From contig JABAKD010000011.1 of NCBI GenBank assembly GCA_012845835.1, positions 8,804,381-8,868,380 of the forward strand: a DNA stretch of 64,000 nt, given 5' to 3'. Under the pieces are notes generated by a model. The model ran no database searches and was not told the origin of the DNA. It saw nothing but the letters and a program-made list of their open reading frames with translations. Of this stretch, positions 1-12,599 are shown in pieces (the first letter of the stretch is position 1; every line of letters begins with the position of its first letter). Origin of the DNA: Undaria pinnatifida. Taxonomy: Eukaryota > Sar > Phaeophyceae > Laminariales > Alariaceae. The position numbers and the translations under genes are program-made.

Positions 1-739
1 ACCGCCTCAACCCCGGAAGTGAGGGGGGGTGGGGTGGGGGGCATAATGCCTCAACGAGGGTGCACCGCAAGAAGCGTGGGCAGCAGTCCGCAGAGAGGGG
101 ACACCAAAAATGCACTATATGCTACAGTATACGTGTAGCACCCAGTCCTCAAAGACACCGCACACCAACACAACTGAGACAAAACCGGTAGAACTAAAAA
201 TCGCTTCCATTCGTGAAATTCGAAGAATTTATCGACGGTGTGGTGCGGTCAACGCTGGAGCCCACTCCCACAGCCTTGAGATTCGGAAGGCGAAACTGCG
301 ACTGAAACAACATACGTGCGTGCCGGTTTACAGAGCGAATGAAATGCAAATAAGTCCGAGCTTATTGGCACGAAGAAAAAGGACGCAAACCCTATACAAT
401 AAAAGTATAGCGGCACAATACCTATGAACGACAAACGCTAAACGCCATATAGTCTACACGATGTGAGAACACCGTGACACATGCGCGGGCGGTGTCGCTT
501 TTGCGTCTACTCTCTGGTTGAAATGATCTCTGTGGTCACAAGAATATGGTGACGCGATGCACACTTTTCTCAAGACACAACGTCCTCGTAAAGGAGCACG
601 ATGTGGTACTGCCAACCTCAACCTTCGGCCACCGAACAAATCGTGGGGCACTCTCTAGAACAAGCGGGGGGACGGGGTCTTGACGGCTCGTCAATTTGGG
701 GCTCCCACGTTGTAGAGGTCCGTGAGCTATGCTACATTT
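1..739. other. Intergenic, nothing recognised
   Basis: Short ORFs only, none with a recognisable motif. Confidence 0.5.
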
Positions 740-1860
740 GGGGTAGTACGGCAAGGCTGGTACGTATACAGTGCAGCTCTTGGTGTGACATAGTCAACAC
801 TGTGCTGGAAAAACAAACACTAACAATACAACCAGGCCTAACGTTCGTTCTCACAGAAAAACGAAAGGGGTGTGCTCTGCATTCCGGCGTACATTGAGCG
901 CCCAAGAACTACTACAGTAACCATAAAACAAGATAACACAAAAATATTGCCACAGCCTAATAGTACCTGCGTAACACGAGTCATTAAAAGCGGGGCAAGC
1001 TTTGTTTGCAGCCTGTAAATACCCACCTGACGCGTGTCATAAGCGCGCGGAAAACCCCTTCTTGGGCTTACCTCTGTCCAGCGCAGCAAGCTCTACCGGC
1101 CAAAGCGTTACACCAACAAGAAAGTCTTAGCAATACAGTGGCCAAACAATGTCCGCTTTCTCGCTCCAAGAAGAAAAATGACCGAAAGGAGGTATGCTCG
1201 GATTTCGGTCTATACCGGCCGCCCAAGAATTGACCATAAACTGCAGAAGGACAAGAAATCACCGCATGGACGATAAACACCCAAGTAACAACGCGCCATA
1301 ACAGAGGGGCACCGGGCTACTTGTATGCGCACAGGCAGACAAACTCTCTCTGACAGACAAAACTGTATGGTTAGTACCCTGGAAGCAAGAAAAAAGGGCT
1401 AGGAAAACATGCACCAAGCCTTCGTCCTCGCAGCCAACGAGGAAAGAGAACCGGGAAGAAGAGCTGTGCGCCGGGTTTCGGCCTTCACTGGCTGACCCAA
1501 CATAATTGACTACAACACGCAAAAATAGAAGGCATTGCCACGCCCTACAAAAATATTTCCTATGTATCACAACTCCTAGAAGGCGGGACACAATCGGAGT
1601 TGTATGTATACAGCGCAGCTCGATCTGATAGCCAACAACGTGCCGGGAACAAGACAAAAATAATAAAACAGCCATAAAAAGTCGCTCTCAGAACATCGTA
1701 CTGAAAGGGTGTGCGCGGGATTCCGGCTTCCAATAACCACCCAAGAACAGACCGTACTGTTACATCTAAGTAAAACACGCGCCGTAAATGTCGGATGCAA
1801 CCACCTGGACCGATGTACGCCACTCAAAGGGTGGCTGAGGAGCGAAACCCGTCTCACTCC
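740..1860. repeat. Degenerate tandem array
   Basis: At least three diverged units recur, with landmarks like GTATACAGTGCAGCTC, AAAGGGGTGTGCTCTGCATT and TTCCGGC followed by GCCCAAGAAC. They occur near 765-920, 1070-1230, 1340-1490 and 1600-1760. The spacing is irregular and I could not define an exact unit. Confidence 0.45.
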
Positions 1861-2378
1861 CCCGGCTGATCCATGGTAGAATACAAGACGAATGGGGGTG
1901 GGTCACTGTAATATCATTCTTCGAAGTCCGCTACAACGGACGCGAAACGGCAGCGCGGCGACTGAACTGAAGTACGAGCCAAACCGTCGCGGGACGTGTG
2001 CTCAGCAGCATTCCACGTGCTAATGGTATCGGCGTACCACAAGCAGGGTGAAGGGAAGTCTATCGCTGCTCTTGCAAACAATTAAAGATAAGGCCGGTAT
2101 TCAGCAGCTTTTCTCACAAGCTGGTGTTACTACGAGGAAACCCCATCACACCATACACATGGTACAAGGATACACCGTAAAGCAAAATCAGTTATTATCT
2201 CTGGCCTACGCTAGGCGGAGAGACGCCACACACGAGAGCGTTTACTTTTACCATGCCACTACGACTAGCCACCGTATCAGAACACCCATATAGTACTACA
2301 CATAGAGGTTCATACAAAATAAAAGCTTCACTCTGTACGGCTCTCGCCGGTACACCATGTCCTCGCTTGAATCCCCTT
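1861..2378. other. Region downstream of gene A
   Basis: The probable 3' UTR and flank of gene A. No clear polyadenylation signal or other feature was identified. Confidence 0.45.
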
Positions 2379-5300
2379 TTACAGATGGTTGTGAAGCAGT
2401 TCGAAGTCCGTGCCCCACGCACCCGCGACACGGTACTCCCTAACGGTGCCGCGGATGGCATCGGGGCCTTCCATCACGATCTCGCCATCACTGTCCCGTA
2501 CCGGGTACGCAGTCTCGCCCAGAATTCCAGACAGGTGGTTCTCGCGGTTCAGCCCTTGCACGCCAAGGTCCATCTGCCAGAACTCAAGCTCGGGCAGGAT
2601 ACGCCCGTCCCAGTTCAGTTGTGGCACGTCCTGGGACTGGGAGTTAATGCCGGCGTTAAGGCGAAGCGTGATGTACGGAGTTTCGATCTTGAAAACGGCG
2701 TGGCTGGACTGTACGTGAGAGAGACCCCTCTCTGCCACGTATTTGGCGCACCAGTCATGGGCTGCCATGTTTTGAGATTCCAAAATCCACTGCTCGAAGT
2801 CCTCAGCGAGCAGAGTCCGCTGGTCCTGCAGCATCTCTTCGTACATGTGCGCCCACACTTTGGCGCCCCCGAACTGCCGGCACTCAACGGGGAGGTTCGA
2901 CGACGATAGGAAAGTGCCTCCCGGCAGGTTGCGGTCAATGCTCGGGGAGAGGAGGTCAGGTCTTTCCTTCCCATCTACCATCACTTGAAGACCCCCGTCG
3001 GCCAGGCACGTGTATACTTCATCGTCGCAGCCGTTGGTGTCGGCGTTGGACGGATCCTTAACCTGGATGACCGTGGAGTGACCCTGGAAGAGCACGGCCA
3101 CACCGGTCACAAGCTGTCGGTCAGGAAATTCCTCTTCCAAGGGCGCGGTAACGCGGACGTTCACGTCGAGGCCAGCATCCACGTCCTTGAGGAAGCTGTA
3201 CCAGGCACCGCTAACGCCGGAAAACTCGACACGCTGCCCGAGGAGCCCTTCCACGTGAGGGTCGTCGCAGATGGAAACGCCTCGCGGGCACGAAGGGTCA
3301 GCTGCAAATGGACACGGTAACCACAACACAAAGCACAAGAATGGGAGCAGCATGAATCAGCTTGTAGTGAACAGTGGGCGGACATGAAGGGTCAACACCA
3401 GACAGGAGTAGTGCAAACACGCATAGAATAAGTGGGAGGGTCACGAACCAGCCAGCAGTTAGTAGTGTATAGACATGAAGTGTTAACTGACGGTACAAAA
3501 AAAGAACACAGCGACAACACGTAGCACGAACGAGGAAGTGGGGGGCGCCATAGACCAGCTAAGAAAGGACAACTAAACATACATTCGTTGCAAAAACCAC
3601 AGCTTCAAAAATGACGAAACGGGAGCACCACAAATCAGCTGGCAGCTCTCACAGCGCACCAAAGAACTGCGCCGACCAGTGCGGGGCTATATTAGCCCTT
3701 TTTGACCCTTTTCGGCTGAAACGGTTTCTGAATGACTGGTTTCCTTAACCCCTTCAGAGCCCCAAAATCCCCCCTATACTAACTTCAAGCAAATTTGTTC
3801 GCGAAAAAGGGTTTCTACTTGTAAAGGCGTTAACACAACTTCGTTAGAAGTTCGTTGTTGAGTTACAACACTACCGTGTAGGTACACACCTTTTAGGGTA
3901 AGGTATAGAGCTCACCCAGGTGAGAAGCGCCATTAAACAACTCTCTACAGTAGCACGCGTCGAGAACAGACAAAAAGCACGCATCTGTCGCATCGTCAGC
4001 AGCAACACAGTGGGCTATACCGAACCAGGTGCACAGCAACAGCAAAGAAGGACGACCGAGTGCCATCAATGACAGCAAAACGCTATAATATTTATGCTGA
4101 TATTTATGCTAACGTCAAGTAAATTTGTCCCCGAAAAAGGATTTCCAGCTCTAAAGCGTTAATCCAAAATCGTTAAACGTTCGTTCTTGTGTTACAACGT
4201 CACCATCGTATATAAAGCTTTTTGAGTTAAATTGACTTGAGTGCGAAGCGCCATTAAACAAACAATTGGTACACCTCTCTACAGTAGCATGCGTCGATGA
4301 CAGGCAAGAACCACACCTCTGTCGCATCGTCAGCAGCAACAGTGGGCTATACCGAACCAGGTAGCAAGAAAGGACGGTTGAGATCCACCAATAATAGCAA
4401 AACGCTATAAAATTGATCGGAAATTGTCTCACCACAGCTGGGCAACCCTTGCGCGTTTTTCCTGCAAACCCCGTCCTTGGTCACCTTGCCTGGTTTGTAA
4501 TGGGTGCAGCTCTGCAAAGACCGGAGATGCACGTCCGATTCCAGAACCGATGAACACGGAAATTAGCAGCTGTTCAGGTAAGTGAACATCGTCTAGGGGT
4601 TGGAAGGAAATAGGAGATAGGACAAGCGAGGAAAAATAACATCGATGCAACTCTGCAAAGGATGCACGTCAAGTTATAACAACGTCGAACACATCGTTAT
4701 TAAGAGCAACTGTTCACCAAGTGGAGGTCCTTCTTGAGCTTGTAATCAAACAACGACGAACAAGTTGGTACGTGCGTAGTTAAAGAATTGGAGGCGGTCA
4801 ATGAGAGTATGTGCGAGCAACATGGAGCATTCTGGGCCTGCGTTTTGGATTGACAATCACGCGCTTGAGGGAAATATTTCCATTTTATGCCTGGGTTCTG
4901 AAATGGTAGAAGTTGGTTCGATGCTGGAGAGCACGCGCGCAGACACAGCACAGACAGGCGGTATTTTACCGTATGCACTGTTGAAGTGTACAACGAAAAA
5001 TGATAGTAAGTGTCGGCCAAAAGTTTTTAATCGAATGGTACTCAGCAACGCTGAGAATCTAGCCTTTTGTCGAATTATCATTGGGATGTTATTTGAGATA
5101 CACGACCACCAGGTACCAGGTACATTGCTATACGTAATAAACACCATCGGGTCAAGAAGCGAAGGATTTTCCCAGCAGCATCAGGTTTTGGGTGATATGG
5201 GAGGGGGTTCCTCGAACGAAAAGCCCCACAAAGGTTGGGATGTCTATAGCATACCACGTTCAACACGTGTCTATGGTGTACCGTGGTGGTCTCCCTATCT

Positions 5301-6176
5301 TCCATGGTGCCGGTGTGTGCCAGCCAACACACTACCGGCGTTCCGGTCGTGCCAAACAATTTAACTATACTGCCTCTAGACGCGCTTGCTACGGCGGTAG
5401 ATTTTGTGTTTTGTGGACAAGTTTGTTTTCTGAATTTCGGGGCTGCTTAGCAAAATATCGCCGAAATCACAGCCTTATCTTGCAACACACGAATAATGCC
5501 TGGCGCGTCTTCTTTTTGCCTACAGGTAGGCCACATATGACTTTGGTCAGACCTGCTTGAATTTTTTTTACTCTAAATGACAAAAAATATATGGTTTTGG
5601 GGGGTGATGTGTGGGGCTGAGGGGCCTAACACACACAACAAAATTATGAACCTTAACACCATATACTATTAGCATTAGTATTGATAGTAGTACAACTATT
5701 AGTAACATGTGTCGTTGCAAGGAGCCCCTAAAATGTACCTGGAATGACGCGTGCCACGATAGAGGTTCAGCGCCACTTTTTTTTCCCAACACTACCCCTC
5801 AATTTGGGAGGTTAAGACAGACGCTCTCCCAAACAACGGATTTGGAGAAAAATAAAACTTCTCCTTGTACCCCAGGATGGATGAAAAATCCCATGGCCTC
5901 CGTGTACACGACGAGAACCATATTGCAAAAAAAAATGGCGTATTTTTTCCGACGATTTTGGGTTAAGGGAGCTCCGCCCCGTCATTCAGAAACCATGTTT
6001 TCAGATCAAAAGGGCTGCCTCCATCGTAGCATGCGCCTGGTTCCACTTACCGACCCCTGACTTTTGCCGCGGCATTCCTTCAGATTCTTGCGGTTGAAGG
6101 TTGGTATCCCTTGAGTTTGTTGCGCCTGAAGAACGGCGGCCGCCAGCAACCCAATCGTTGACCAAGAAGCCCGCAT
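2379..6176 (-). CDS. Gene A: secreted vWD/root-cap-like protein, 3 exons (375 aa)
   Basis: Joined from three exons on the minus strand: 6176-6051, 4511-4433 and 3301-2379. All junctions are GT-AG; the donor after exon 1 is GTAAGT and the one after exon 2 is GTGAGA. Phases are 0 and 1, and the Ala-69 codon is split. Exon 1 gives a signal peptide (Met, Arg, then a hydrophobic stretch about residues 8-18). Exon 2 (43-68) carries Cys44, Cys58 and Cys68. Exon 3 starts with Cys73 and Cys80, then DDPH at 81-84 and a GQRVEFSG..WYSFL segment. Four more cysteines follow (160, 167, 209, 253), and near the C-terminus SGILGETAYP and GPDAIRG. These motifs resemble vWF type D and plant root-cap proteins, which is family knowledge recalled without a search. 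Ten cysteines plus a leader fit an extracellular or cell-wall protein. Function is unknown. Gene B has identical exon architecture, which strongly supports this model. Confidence 0.88.
3302..4432 (-). repeat. Gene A intron 2 with tandem duplication of about 305 bp
   Basis: The intron runs from GTGAGA to CCATTTGCAG. It contains two imperfect tandem copies, about 3777-4085 and 4107-4410. They share landmarks such as GAAGCGCCATTAAACAA, CTGTCGCATCGTCAGCAG and GTGGGCTATACCGAACCAGG. The nearby stretch 3706-3775 looks like a fragment of an MT1 element. Confidence 0.75.
4433..4511 (-). other. Gene A exon 2 (79 nt, three cysteines)
   Basis: This mini-exon follows the acceptor CTTTGCAG and ends at GTGAGA. 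It encodes SCTHYKPGKVTKDGVC and then RKNAQGLPSC plus one base of a split codon. Gene B has an exon of exactly the same length, phase and cysteine spacing at 24214-24292. Confidence 0.85.
4512..6050 (-). other. Gene A intron 1
   Basis: This 1.54-kb intron holds an MT1 element (5747-6035) next to the donor. A partial copy of exon-2-flanking sequence (about 4646-4720) resembles 4505-4580. No conserved coding sequence was recognised; a 187-codon plus-strand ORF at 4801-5364 has no recognisable motif and was not called. Confidence 0.7.
5747..6035. mobile_element. MT1 miniature inverted-repeat element
   Basis: The terminal repeats are versions of ACGCGTGCTACGATAGAGGT in inverted orientation. The internal blocks CCCAACACTACCCCTCAATTT and GACGATTTTGGGTTAAGGAG are shared with the other copies. 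It lies in intron 1 of gene A, 15 bases from the donor site. Confidence 0.8.
6051..6176 (-). other. Gene A exon 1 (signal peptide)
   Basis: This 126-nt exon encodes 42 residues beginning MRASWSTIGLL and ending just before GTAAGT at 6050-6045. The start was chosen because the leader aligns with gene B exon 1 (MRTSWAMFGVV) and a short stretch around GCAGCAAGC is shared upstream of both start codons. Cys35 aligns with Cys34 of gene B. Confidence 0.85.
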
Positions 6177-6258
6177 GCTGATGATGTGGTGGCGATGTTG
6201 AGGCTTGCTGCACGAAAAGAGGGAGGGGGAGACGTTGGATCGTATTTCAGGCAAACGG

Positions 6259-6312
6259 CGAGCTACTACTACTACTACTACTACTACAACAACAACAGCA
6301 GCAGCAGACACG
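6259..6312 (+). repeat. CTA/CAA/CAG trinucleotide tract upstream of gene A
   Basis: Runs of CTA, then CAA, then CAG lie 85-135 bases upstream of the gene A start codon, probably in its 5' UTR or promoter. Confidence 0.8.
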
Positions 6313-6437
6313 GTGTAAAAGAACCGCGGTCAAGAAAAGCTAGTGGTGGCCTGAGGAGTAGTTCGAACGGGAAACAAACCCCTAAAGAAAGGGATTCAGA
6401 TGACATGTATGTATGATAGACGGGTGGAGGAGTGAAA

Positions 6438-6530
6438 ATATATATTATAAAGATAAAAATACACTCCAGCTGTGAGATCGAATATTTTGTCGAAACTCAT
6501 CTTTGCAAGCTGTGTGTGTGACATACATCA
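6438..6530 (-). repeat. R4 repeat, terminal fragment
   Basis: The stretch ACACTCCAGCTGTGAGATCG to CATCTTTGCAAGCTGTGTG matches one end of the R4 repeat found elsewhere in the window. Confidence 0.7.
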
Positions 6531-7181
6531 TTCATTGTGCACCAAGTCTGTAGACGACATTCTTTTATTTCCGTACGTTCGGGGGGGACGGGATCACAGG
6601 TAACTAAAACACTGCGTGTTGATGGGGGGGCTGAGCCAACATGTACCCACAACAAAGACAGTAAAACAACCCAAGGCAGAACGCGTTGTGTGTCAAAACG
6701 GCAAAAACACGGCCAAAAGAGATCGTGACAGGTGAGATACACGGGAGAGCACGGCCGACGAAAAGTGACAATACAACGCAATTAAACAACGACTGCATAC
6801 TGTGTACAGTCAGTAGTAGCAGTAGCTCGTACTGTATTATTGAAGTGCGGAATAAAAAATATTGGATACTGTTGTGTTAAACAACACACACGGACGAATG
6901 TGGGGGGATTGACTTATAAGAGTATTCTCGGCGGTGATGCTCATCAAGCTAAAAATGTCACTGTCGGATGGCGTATTCATTTCTAAGGTGTAATGGCAGA
7001 GGTGCACGTTTTCGCAACAGCAGTAATACATAACGAATGTGTGCGCGCGGGGTTTTTATTTGCCGTGTAGGAAGCAGTATCCAGTGCGCCATCAATCGCA
7101 AAATACACAAAATTCAAACACAACACCACCACCACCAGCAAAAACCACCAACCGCGCAGCACATTGTAGCACATTTAATTC

Positions 7182-8093
7182 ACCCCCCCCCCCCGCCCCC
7201 GCCCCCTCCCAGCGCCCCCTCCTTCCCCCCCACCCACACGATCGCCTAGACCTAGCACCACGCGTACAGCCAGACCCTACATATATGCGACCTAAACCCG
7301 TTAAAAGCCCCCCCCCCGAAAAAAAAAAAAACTTCTCCCCCCCCCCTTTTTTTCCCCGCTCCCTCTTGCTCAAACGCGCCATCAAACATCCAAATCACCT
7401 CATTATCTTTCTACAGCCATCCATACCGCTGCTCCAATTCATTCTCCCCTCCCCCAACGCCCCCTCCTTCCCCACCACCCGCACCATCTCGTAGACCTAG
7501 CGCCACTCGTACAGCAAACCCCTACATCTATGCGACCTAAAGCTGTTAAAAACCATTTCCCCCCCCCACCCCCTCGAACACTTCGCCCTCTCCTCACTGG
7601 TTGTACGACTTACAGGATAACATGATAAACTGGTGCGTTCCTTCCAAAACCGTCAGATTCATCCTTTTAAAGGATGAATAGTTTCCACGCACAGATAGAG
7701 TTGCCCCGCCCGCCCCCCCCCCCCCCTCCCCCCGCCCCCTCGTGTTCAAACCCATGCCCCCACGCCCTTCAAAACTCCCCCCTCCCCTCACTGGTTGTAC
7801 GACTTAAAGGATTCACTTGATAAACTGATGCATTTCCTTACACAGCTGTCAGATTCTGTCCCCCTCAAAAACGGGTTTATAGTTTCCCCGCACAGACTGA
7901 CTAACACCACCCTGTTGACCCTGGTACAAGCTACACGGTAGTTCCAAGGGGAGTCGCCGATCTATGTCCTTAATGAGGATGCACAGCCCGTAATACGCGC
8001 GATCGGAGTACCACATACAGCTTGCAAAGACGAGTTTCGACAAAATCTTCGATCTCACAGCTGCTAGCTGGAGTGTATTTGTATTTTTATAAT
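7182..8093 (+). repeat. R4 poly-C-linked repeat
   Basis: Several C-rich modules occur, each followed by a CACTGGTTGTACGACTTA..GGAT block and a GTCAGATT..CCC block. The repeat then ends with GGGGAGTCGCCGA, ACGCGCGATCGGAGTA, CACAGC and GGAGTGTATTTG. The same order occurs in the other R4 copies. Confidence 0.75.
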
Positions 8094-11000
8094 ATAACTA
8101 GCGATGCACTGCTACTACTGCTGCTCAACTTATTGACTGGTCTTGTAACCCACATTCAGACTTAGATATAGGGGCCGTTGCTTAATTAACGTGAATATCA
8201 AGCGATCCTTACATTACCGTCTATGTGCAACGGCATAAATATCCGCGCGCCCAAAAACTAGGCTCTTCTTGCACTAGACTAATGGACCAAGTATTATTAG
8301 TATTTCACTGTACTTGGTAGTGTAGTCTGCTGGATGAAGTTGTTGCACATGTTCTTGAAAACCACATGGAAATTGAAACTTTCGTAAGCACGCACACGAA
8401 TGAACCTGGAGGTCGAATATGTGTCTGTTACGTTGTGTCTATATTAGACGGCGCTAATGACGCCCATTGGTTTTATTATGGGAATGAGACGAGAGAGAGT
8501 TTCGTACGTACAGCAGTAAGTAGGCAGTGTGCATGAAGATAAACACAACTCGTATATTATATATAGTAAACACAACTAAAGAAACGCCGTCACACACGGC
8601 CAAGACTGCAGCAGCAACACGGCGACCGCGGCCAATCCGAAACCCCGTGCAACGAGAACCAAGTGTGCCACGAGTTAGCGCCAACTCGTCCGCTCCTGTA
8701 TGTAGACGTTAGATCTGCAGAGATCATCATCGTACATGCAGCTCTATCGCAATCACACAGTGATCTAAGTTGCCGACCGAAACTTCACAGCAGACAGACC
8801 GCCCGACCGGTCAGGCAGTCAGTCAGACAGACCGGCGGACATACAGACATGTAATGCACATGTCAATTAACGAATGGAAGCGCGGGCGCACGGGCGCACC
8901 CGCAATAAATTACAAGGGTTTCGAGGCAAAAAAAACGGCCTCACTCAGTCGCTTCGCTTCCTCGTTCTTGCCTCTATAGAATTCCTGAGATAGAAGCAGA
9001 ACTAACTACGTGCTTTCCCGGGACCAGGGGATCAGCTCACGACTCCTGCTCTACTGCTGGAGGGGGTGCGCCTAGAAGCTGGTAGAGGTGCCTAGGCTCG
9101 CTTGAGACGCTCTTTACGTCTCACCCACACTGTGGCGCTGGCAGGGGTGATTTGCCAAGATCAAGGAGGGGTACCTTACCGCTTTTTCGACGATATGGCT
9201 GATATACCTGGTATTGTCTATACCCTAGCTCTCACCCTAACCCAATGAAACGCAGCTAACCAACCATTGTAGGGTGAAACCCCTTCCGTCTCGTACAGTG
9301 TCCGCCAACCATGTTGTCGAAAAAGTGGTAAGCTCTACCGAAATCAAGCTCGCACTTTGCTGGCGGAGTAAACGAAGAAGTGCAATGATATGGGCAACTG
9401 CTTCGATAGAGGTACTACAGCAGTAGTATTAATAGTAGTAGTAGTGCCTCTTTTTGCCCAAGATATTTGTGACCGACGGGGCTCCTGAATTAGGCTAATA
9501 ATTGTTGGTAGACTAACAAAAGTCATGCCCAACATCTACGGAATACAGGCACAAATATGGATAGTATTATGTATGTACCTCTTTCTTCTTTTGGCCAAAA
9601 AATATTTGTGACTGGCGGAGCTCGTCAATTACTGTACTTTACAAGATTAATTCCAACGACGTCGTCAGCTGTGTGTGAGTTCGTCGAATTTAGGGTCGAT
9701 CCTCACATTTGCAATCTGCGTGCTACATCTATAGCCCGTCTTTATTGATATTAATAGTAAATTTCATAAATCAAAACCTAATACAAGATGGCATAGTATT
9801 ATGTCACCTGCCAGGTATCATGTAAAACCCACTAACATACCAATAATTATCTGTGAGCACTATGATATTGTTACTATTTAGTCTATAGACTATCTATTAT
9901 TATATAATAATAACAACCTGCCCAATAATAGAATAAGGTACTATACACCGGTGTACCTTTACAAGCTTCCCTTTCGGGATGCGGTAGGCCTTAAATCCTG
10001 CGCGGGCGTCTCAAGTTGAATAGGCGGCGGGTAAATATCTTCAAAACTAACGGAAAAAAGTAGCCGCCCCCCGCAGAAATCCCGGCCAAGCAACATCGAG
10101 CAGCCCCCAGAAGCTTTTTACGCATAAATGCACGATGTTATTCGCAATTTCTCTACGAAATGGGGTTGTCCGTTGGCTTTCACTCTCTCGCAGAGTCTTG
10201 GGTTAGGTCGAGATCTACCAGGTGCTCGAGCGAAGTATTCCCAGGAAAACCAGGGGCACGCCTATCATCGTACAATAATAATACTAGTAAGCACGCCTAT
10301 CATCGTACAATAATAATACTACAGTATTAGTATTTCTAGTAGTCTAATATTATTGGTTGCAAGCGTCCACTGAAATCTGCAGTATTATACATGGGTACAC
10401 ACCCACCCGGCGACGTGCGTGCAGTTTTTCGTTGTTTTTAGCTTTCTCGCGTTCTGTGCTCAGCGGGTTGTCACAACACGCAACGAACAAAATGTCGTGT
10501 TTTTACAAGATAGATCACACCTACCACTACACACACACTACCGCGCAAGGGTGTTGCATTTCGTTTTCAGATGAGGTTCCTCACTCACTCGCTTGATTGT
10601 CATCGAGGAGCTCCTGTGCCACGTAGAAGCCTCACGCCTACTTCTTCTGAATCAGGGGCTTTATACCCCACCCATACCCCACCCCTCAACTAACTTGCAT
10701 TGGAACATAAAGTGGAACTAACGGAAACTGCAAACACCGATCCGATGAACAACAGTCCCGTGTCCTGTGTCCTGTGCATACAACAAGCCGAAAGACCACT
10801 CACTGACTGCATGGATGGATCGTATGGAAAACGAACGGTGTTCCAAACATAATTATTTAGCGGTTCCTGACTTCTTCAGGAGCCCTGTCAGTCTCAACCA
10901 TATAGACTAGTCTATATAGTCTATATGTTGTTGCCAATGTTCCAACTCCGAAATATTCCTAGTCTATTTCCAAGTGTGTTGTACTCGTGTCGGGAGTGAG

Positions 11001-11959
11001 TGGTGCAATCCTAAAACTGATAACAACGTCTACTCCTACACCGTAACATACATGAGTGAATACACCCGTCCATGCATGTTCTACTCAACCAAGGTGCAAC
11101 AAAACTTGACACCAACAGATGCGCGCGGCACAACCCACATCACGGAACAGCGCGAATCACGGAGACGCAAAAGAAGACACGCGCGTGTGTACTTTTTTTT
11201 TTTTTATAACAGTACGCCTACGAGTAGCCCTAGGGACTCCTGACATTCATGTATGTCCAGTGCGCTATAATAAGATGATTCTTCGGGTATTTTTTTTTTT
11301 TGCCACTCACCAACCTGTAGTGTGAGATTCACAACATTTTCATCGCTGTTATTAATAAACATTCCCCGAAAGAACAAACCCAACACAATACCGAAAAGGA
11401 AAAACCTGCTCACGACGCGCAAGCCCCTTCGTGTACACATAGCAATCTAACATACGGTTTTCTGCTATATAGACTATATTATAGTCCATATATATCGCCT
11501 GGGCAACTCACTCACCTGCGTCAGGTTCTGTTAGTTGCTTGGCGTTGAATGGGTGGTGTGGTGCGTCTGAAATTGTAAGCGTGTCAGCGCGAGGATGAGC
11601 TAATAGTATCCTCCTCCTGGGGTGCAATAACGCCTCCACACACACACTGTTTTAGACATCATAAGATTTTTTTTTCCCATCGAACACTCTTGTATGTATG
11701 ATCCCACCTTGAAGAGCCGTTGAGATTGATGGTGATATCAGATGCACAATCCGCGTTAAAATGGTAACCACGCGTTCAAAGACACAATGAAATATGCGTG
11801 GAACAAGCGTGAGAGGGCTTTTCCGGTGGTTCATAAGGTTAAAGATACGAAGGACGTACCACCAGAACACTCTACATACTGCAGAGGCCCACCCCGAACG
11901 GCCGTTGAGATCTATGGGCTATACATGACAGAGTGCATCTTACACTATGTCACAGCCGA
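8094..11959. other. Intergenic with short duplications only
   Basis: No gene was recognised. Two diverged 60-bp copies with ATATTTGTGACYGRCGGRGCTC lie at 9440-9490 and 9572-9635. A 38-bp tandem duplication (CACGCCTATCATCGTACAAT...) lies at 10258-10322. The TAGTCTATAGACTA palindrome occurs near 9880. Confidence 0.55.
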
Positions 11960-12115
11960 TCGGTTGATATTGCAAGTAAGTGATGTACGCAAGAAAAGTC
12001 CGTGACGAAAAAAATCGCCCGGAGACTTCGCAGAACGGGCTAAAGATGCTTCAGAGGCAGTTAACGACCCGCTCTCCCTCCCTGGATTCTTCAAGTGGCG
12101 ACAAGACGAAAACCA
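11960..12115. repeat. R5 repeat, partial copy
   Basis: It shares CGGAGACTTCGCAGAACGGG, TAAAGATGCTTCAG and CCCTCCCTGGATTCTTC with the other R5 copies. Confidence 0.5.
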
Positions 12116-12239
12116 AGAAGCCGACTAGACTAATCATATTACCACACTGCAAAAACGATGCCCGCCACCTGCATAATAACTCTCAATTGTTTGTCCTGTA
12201 TGTAGACGCGGGTGCAAATCTAACGGCTGAGCTAAAATA

Positions 12240-12585
12240 ACGGAAAGTCACGAAGCCTTTATTATGCCTATTATATTAGTAGTGGATTTGCCCACCCCTC
12301 CTGAAGGGGCAGCGAGATTCCAGGTGATGCCGTTAAAAGGATTTATCCACTGGGCTAGTGGTAACTCCAACGTGTGGGCCAAACGAAATAATGTGTTAAC
12401 CATGGATAGAACGTCCTCAAGCAAACAGACCTCTCCGGAGAGTTTTGAGCCCGAATTAAAGATGTGTGAGAGGTCACAGCAGCTTGCCCCCCCCCCCCCC
12501 CCCCCCCCCCTCCCCGTCAACTCTTCCACTGGAAAATAAACCATAAGCCAAATAGGATCAGAAGCAAAATCGAAAGACAAGAACA
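12240..12585. repeat. R5 repeat with poly-C tract
   Basis: It begins CGGAAAGTCACGA and contains CAGGTGATGCCGTTAAAAGG and CCGGAGAGTTTTGAG. A C-run of more than 20 bases lies near 12487-12510. Confidence 0.65.
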
Positions 12586-12599
12586 CCTCCACGCTGAAA

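Noticed and set aside
2253-2909. 218-codon plus-strand ORF
   Set aside because: It is the antisense shadow of gene A exon 3, whose reading frame is conserved in gene B.
4801-5364. 187-codon plus-strand ORF
   Set aside because: It lies inside gene A intron 1 on the opposite strand, shows no motif or signal, and is within the length expected by chance for this many frames.
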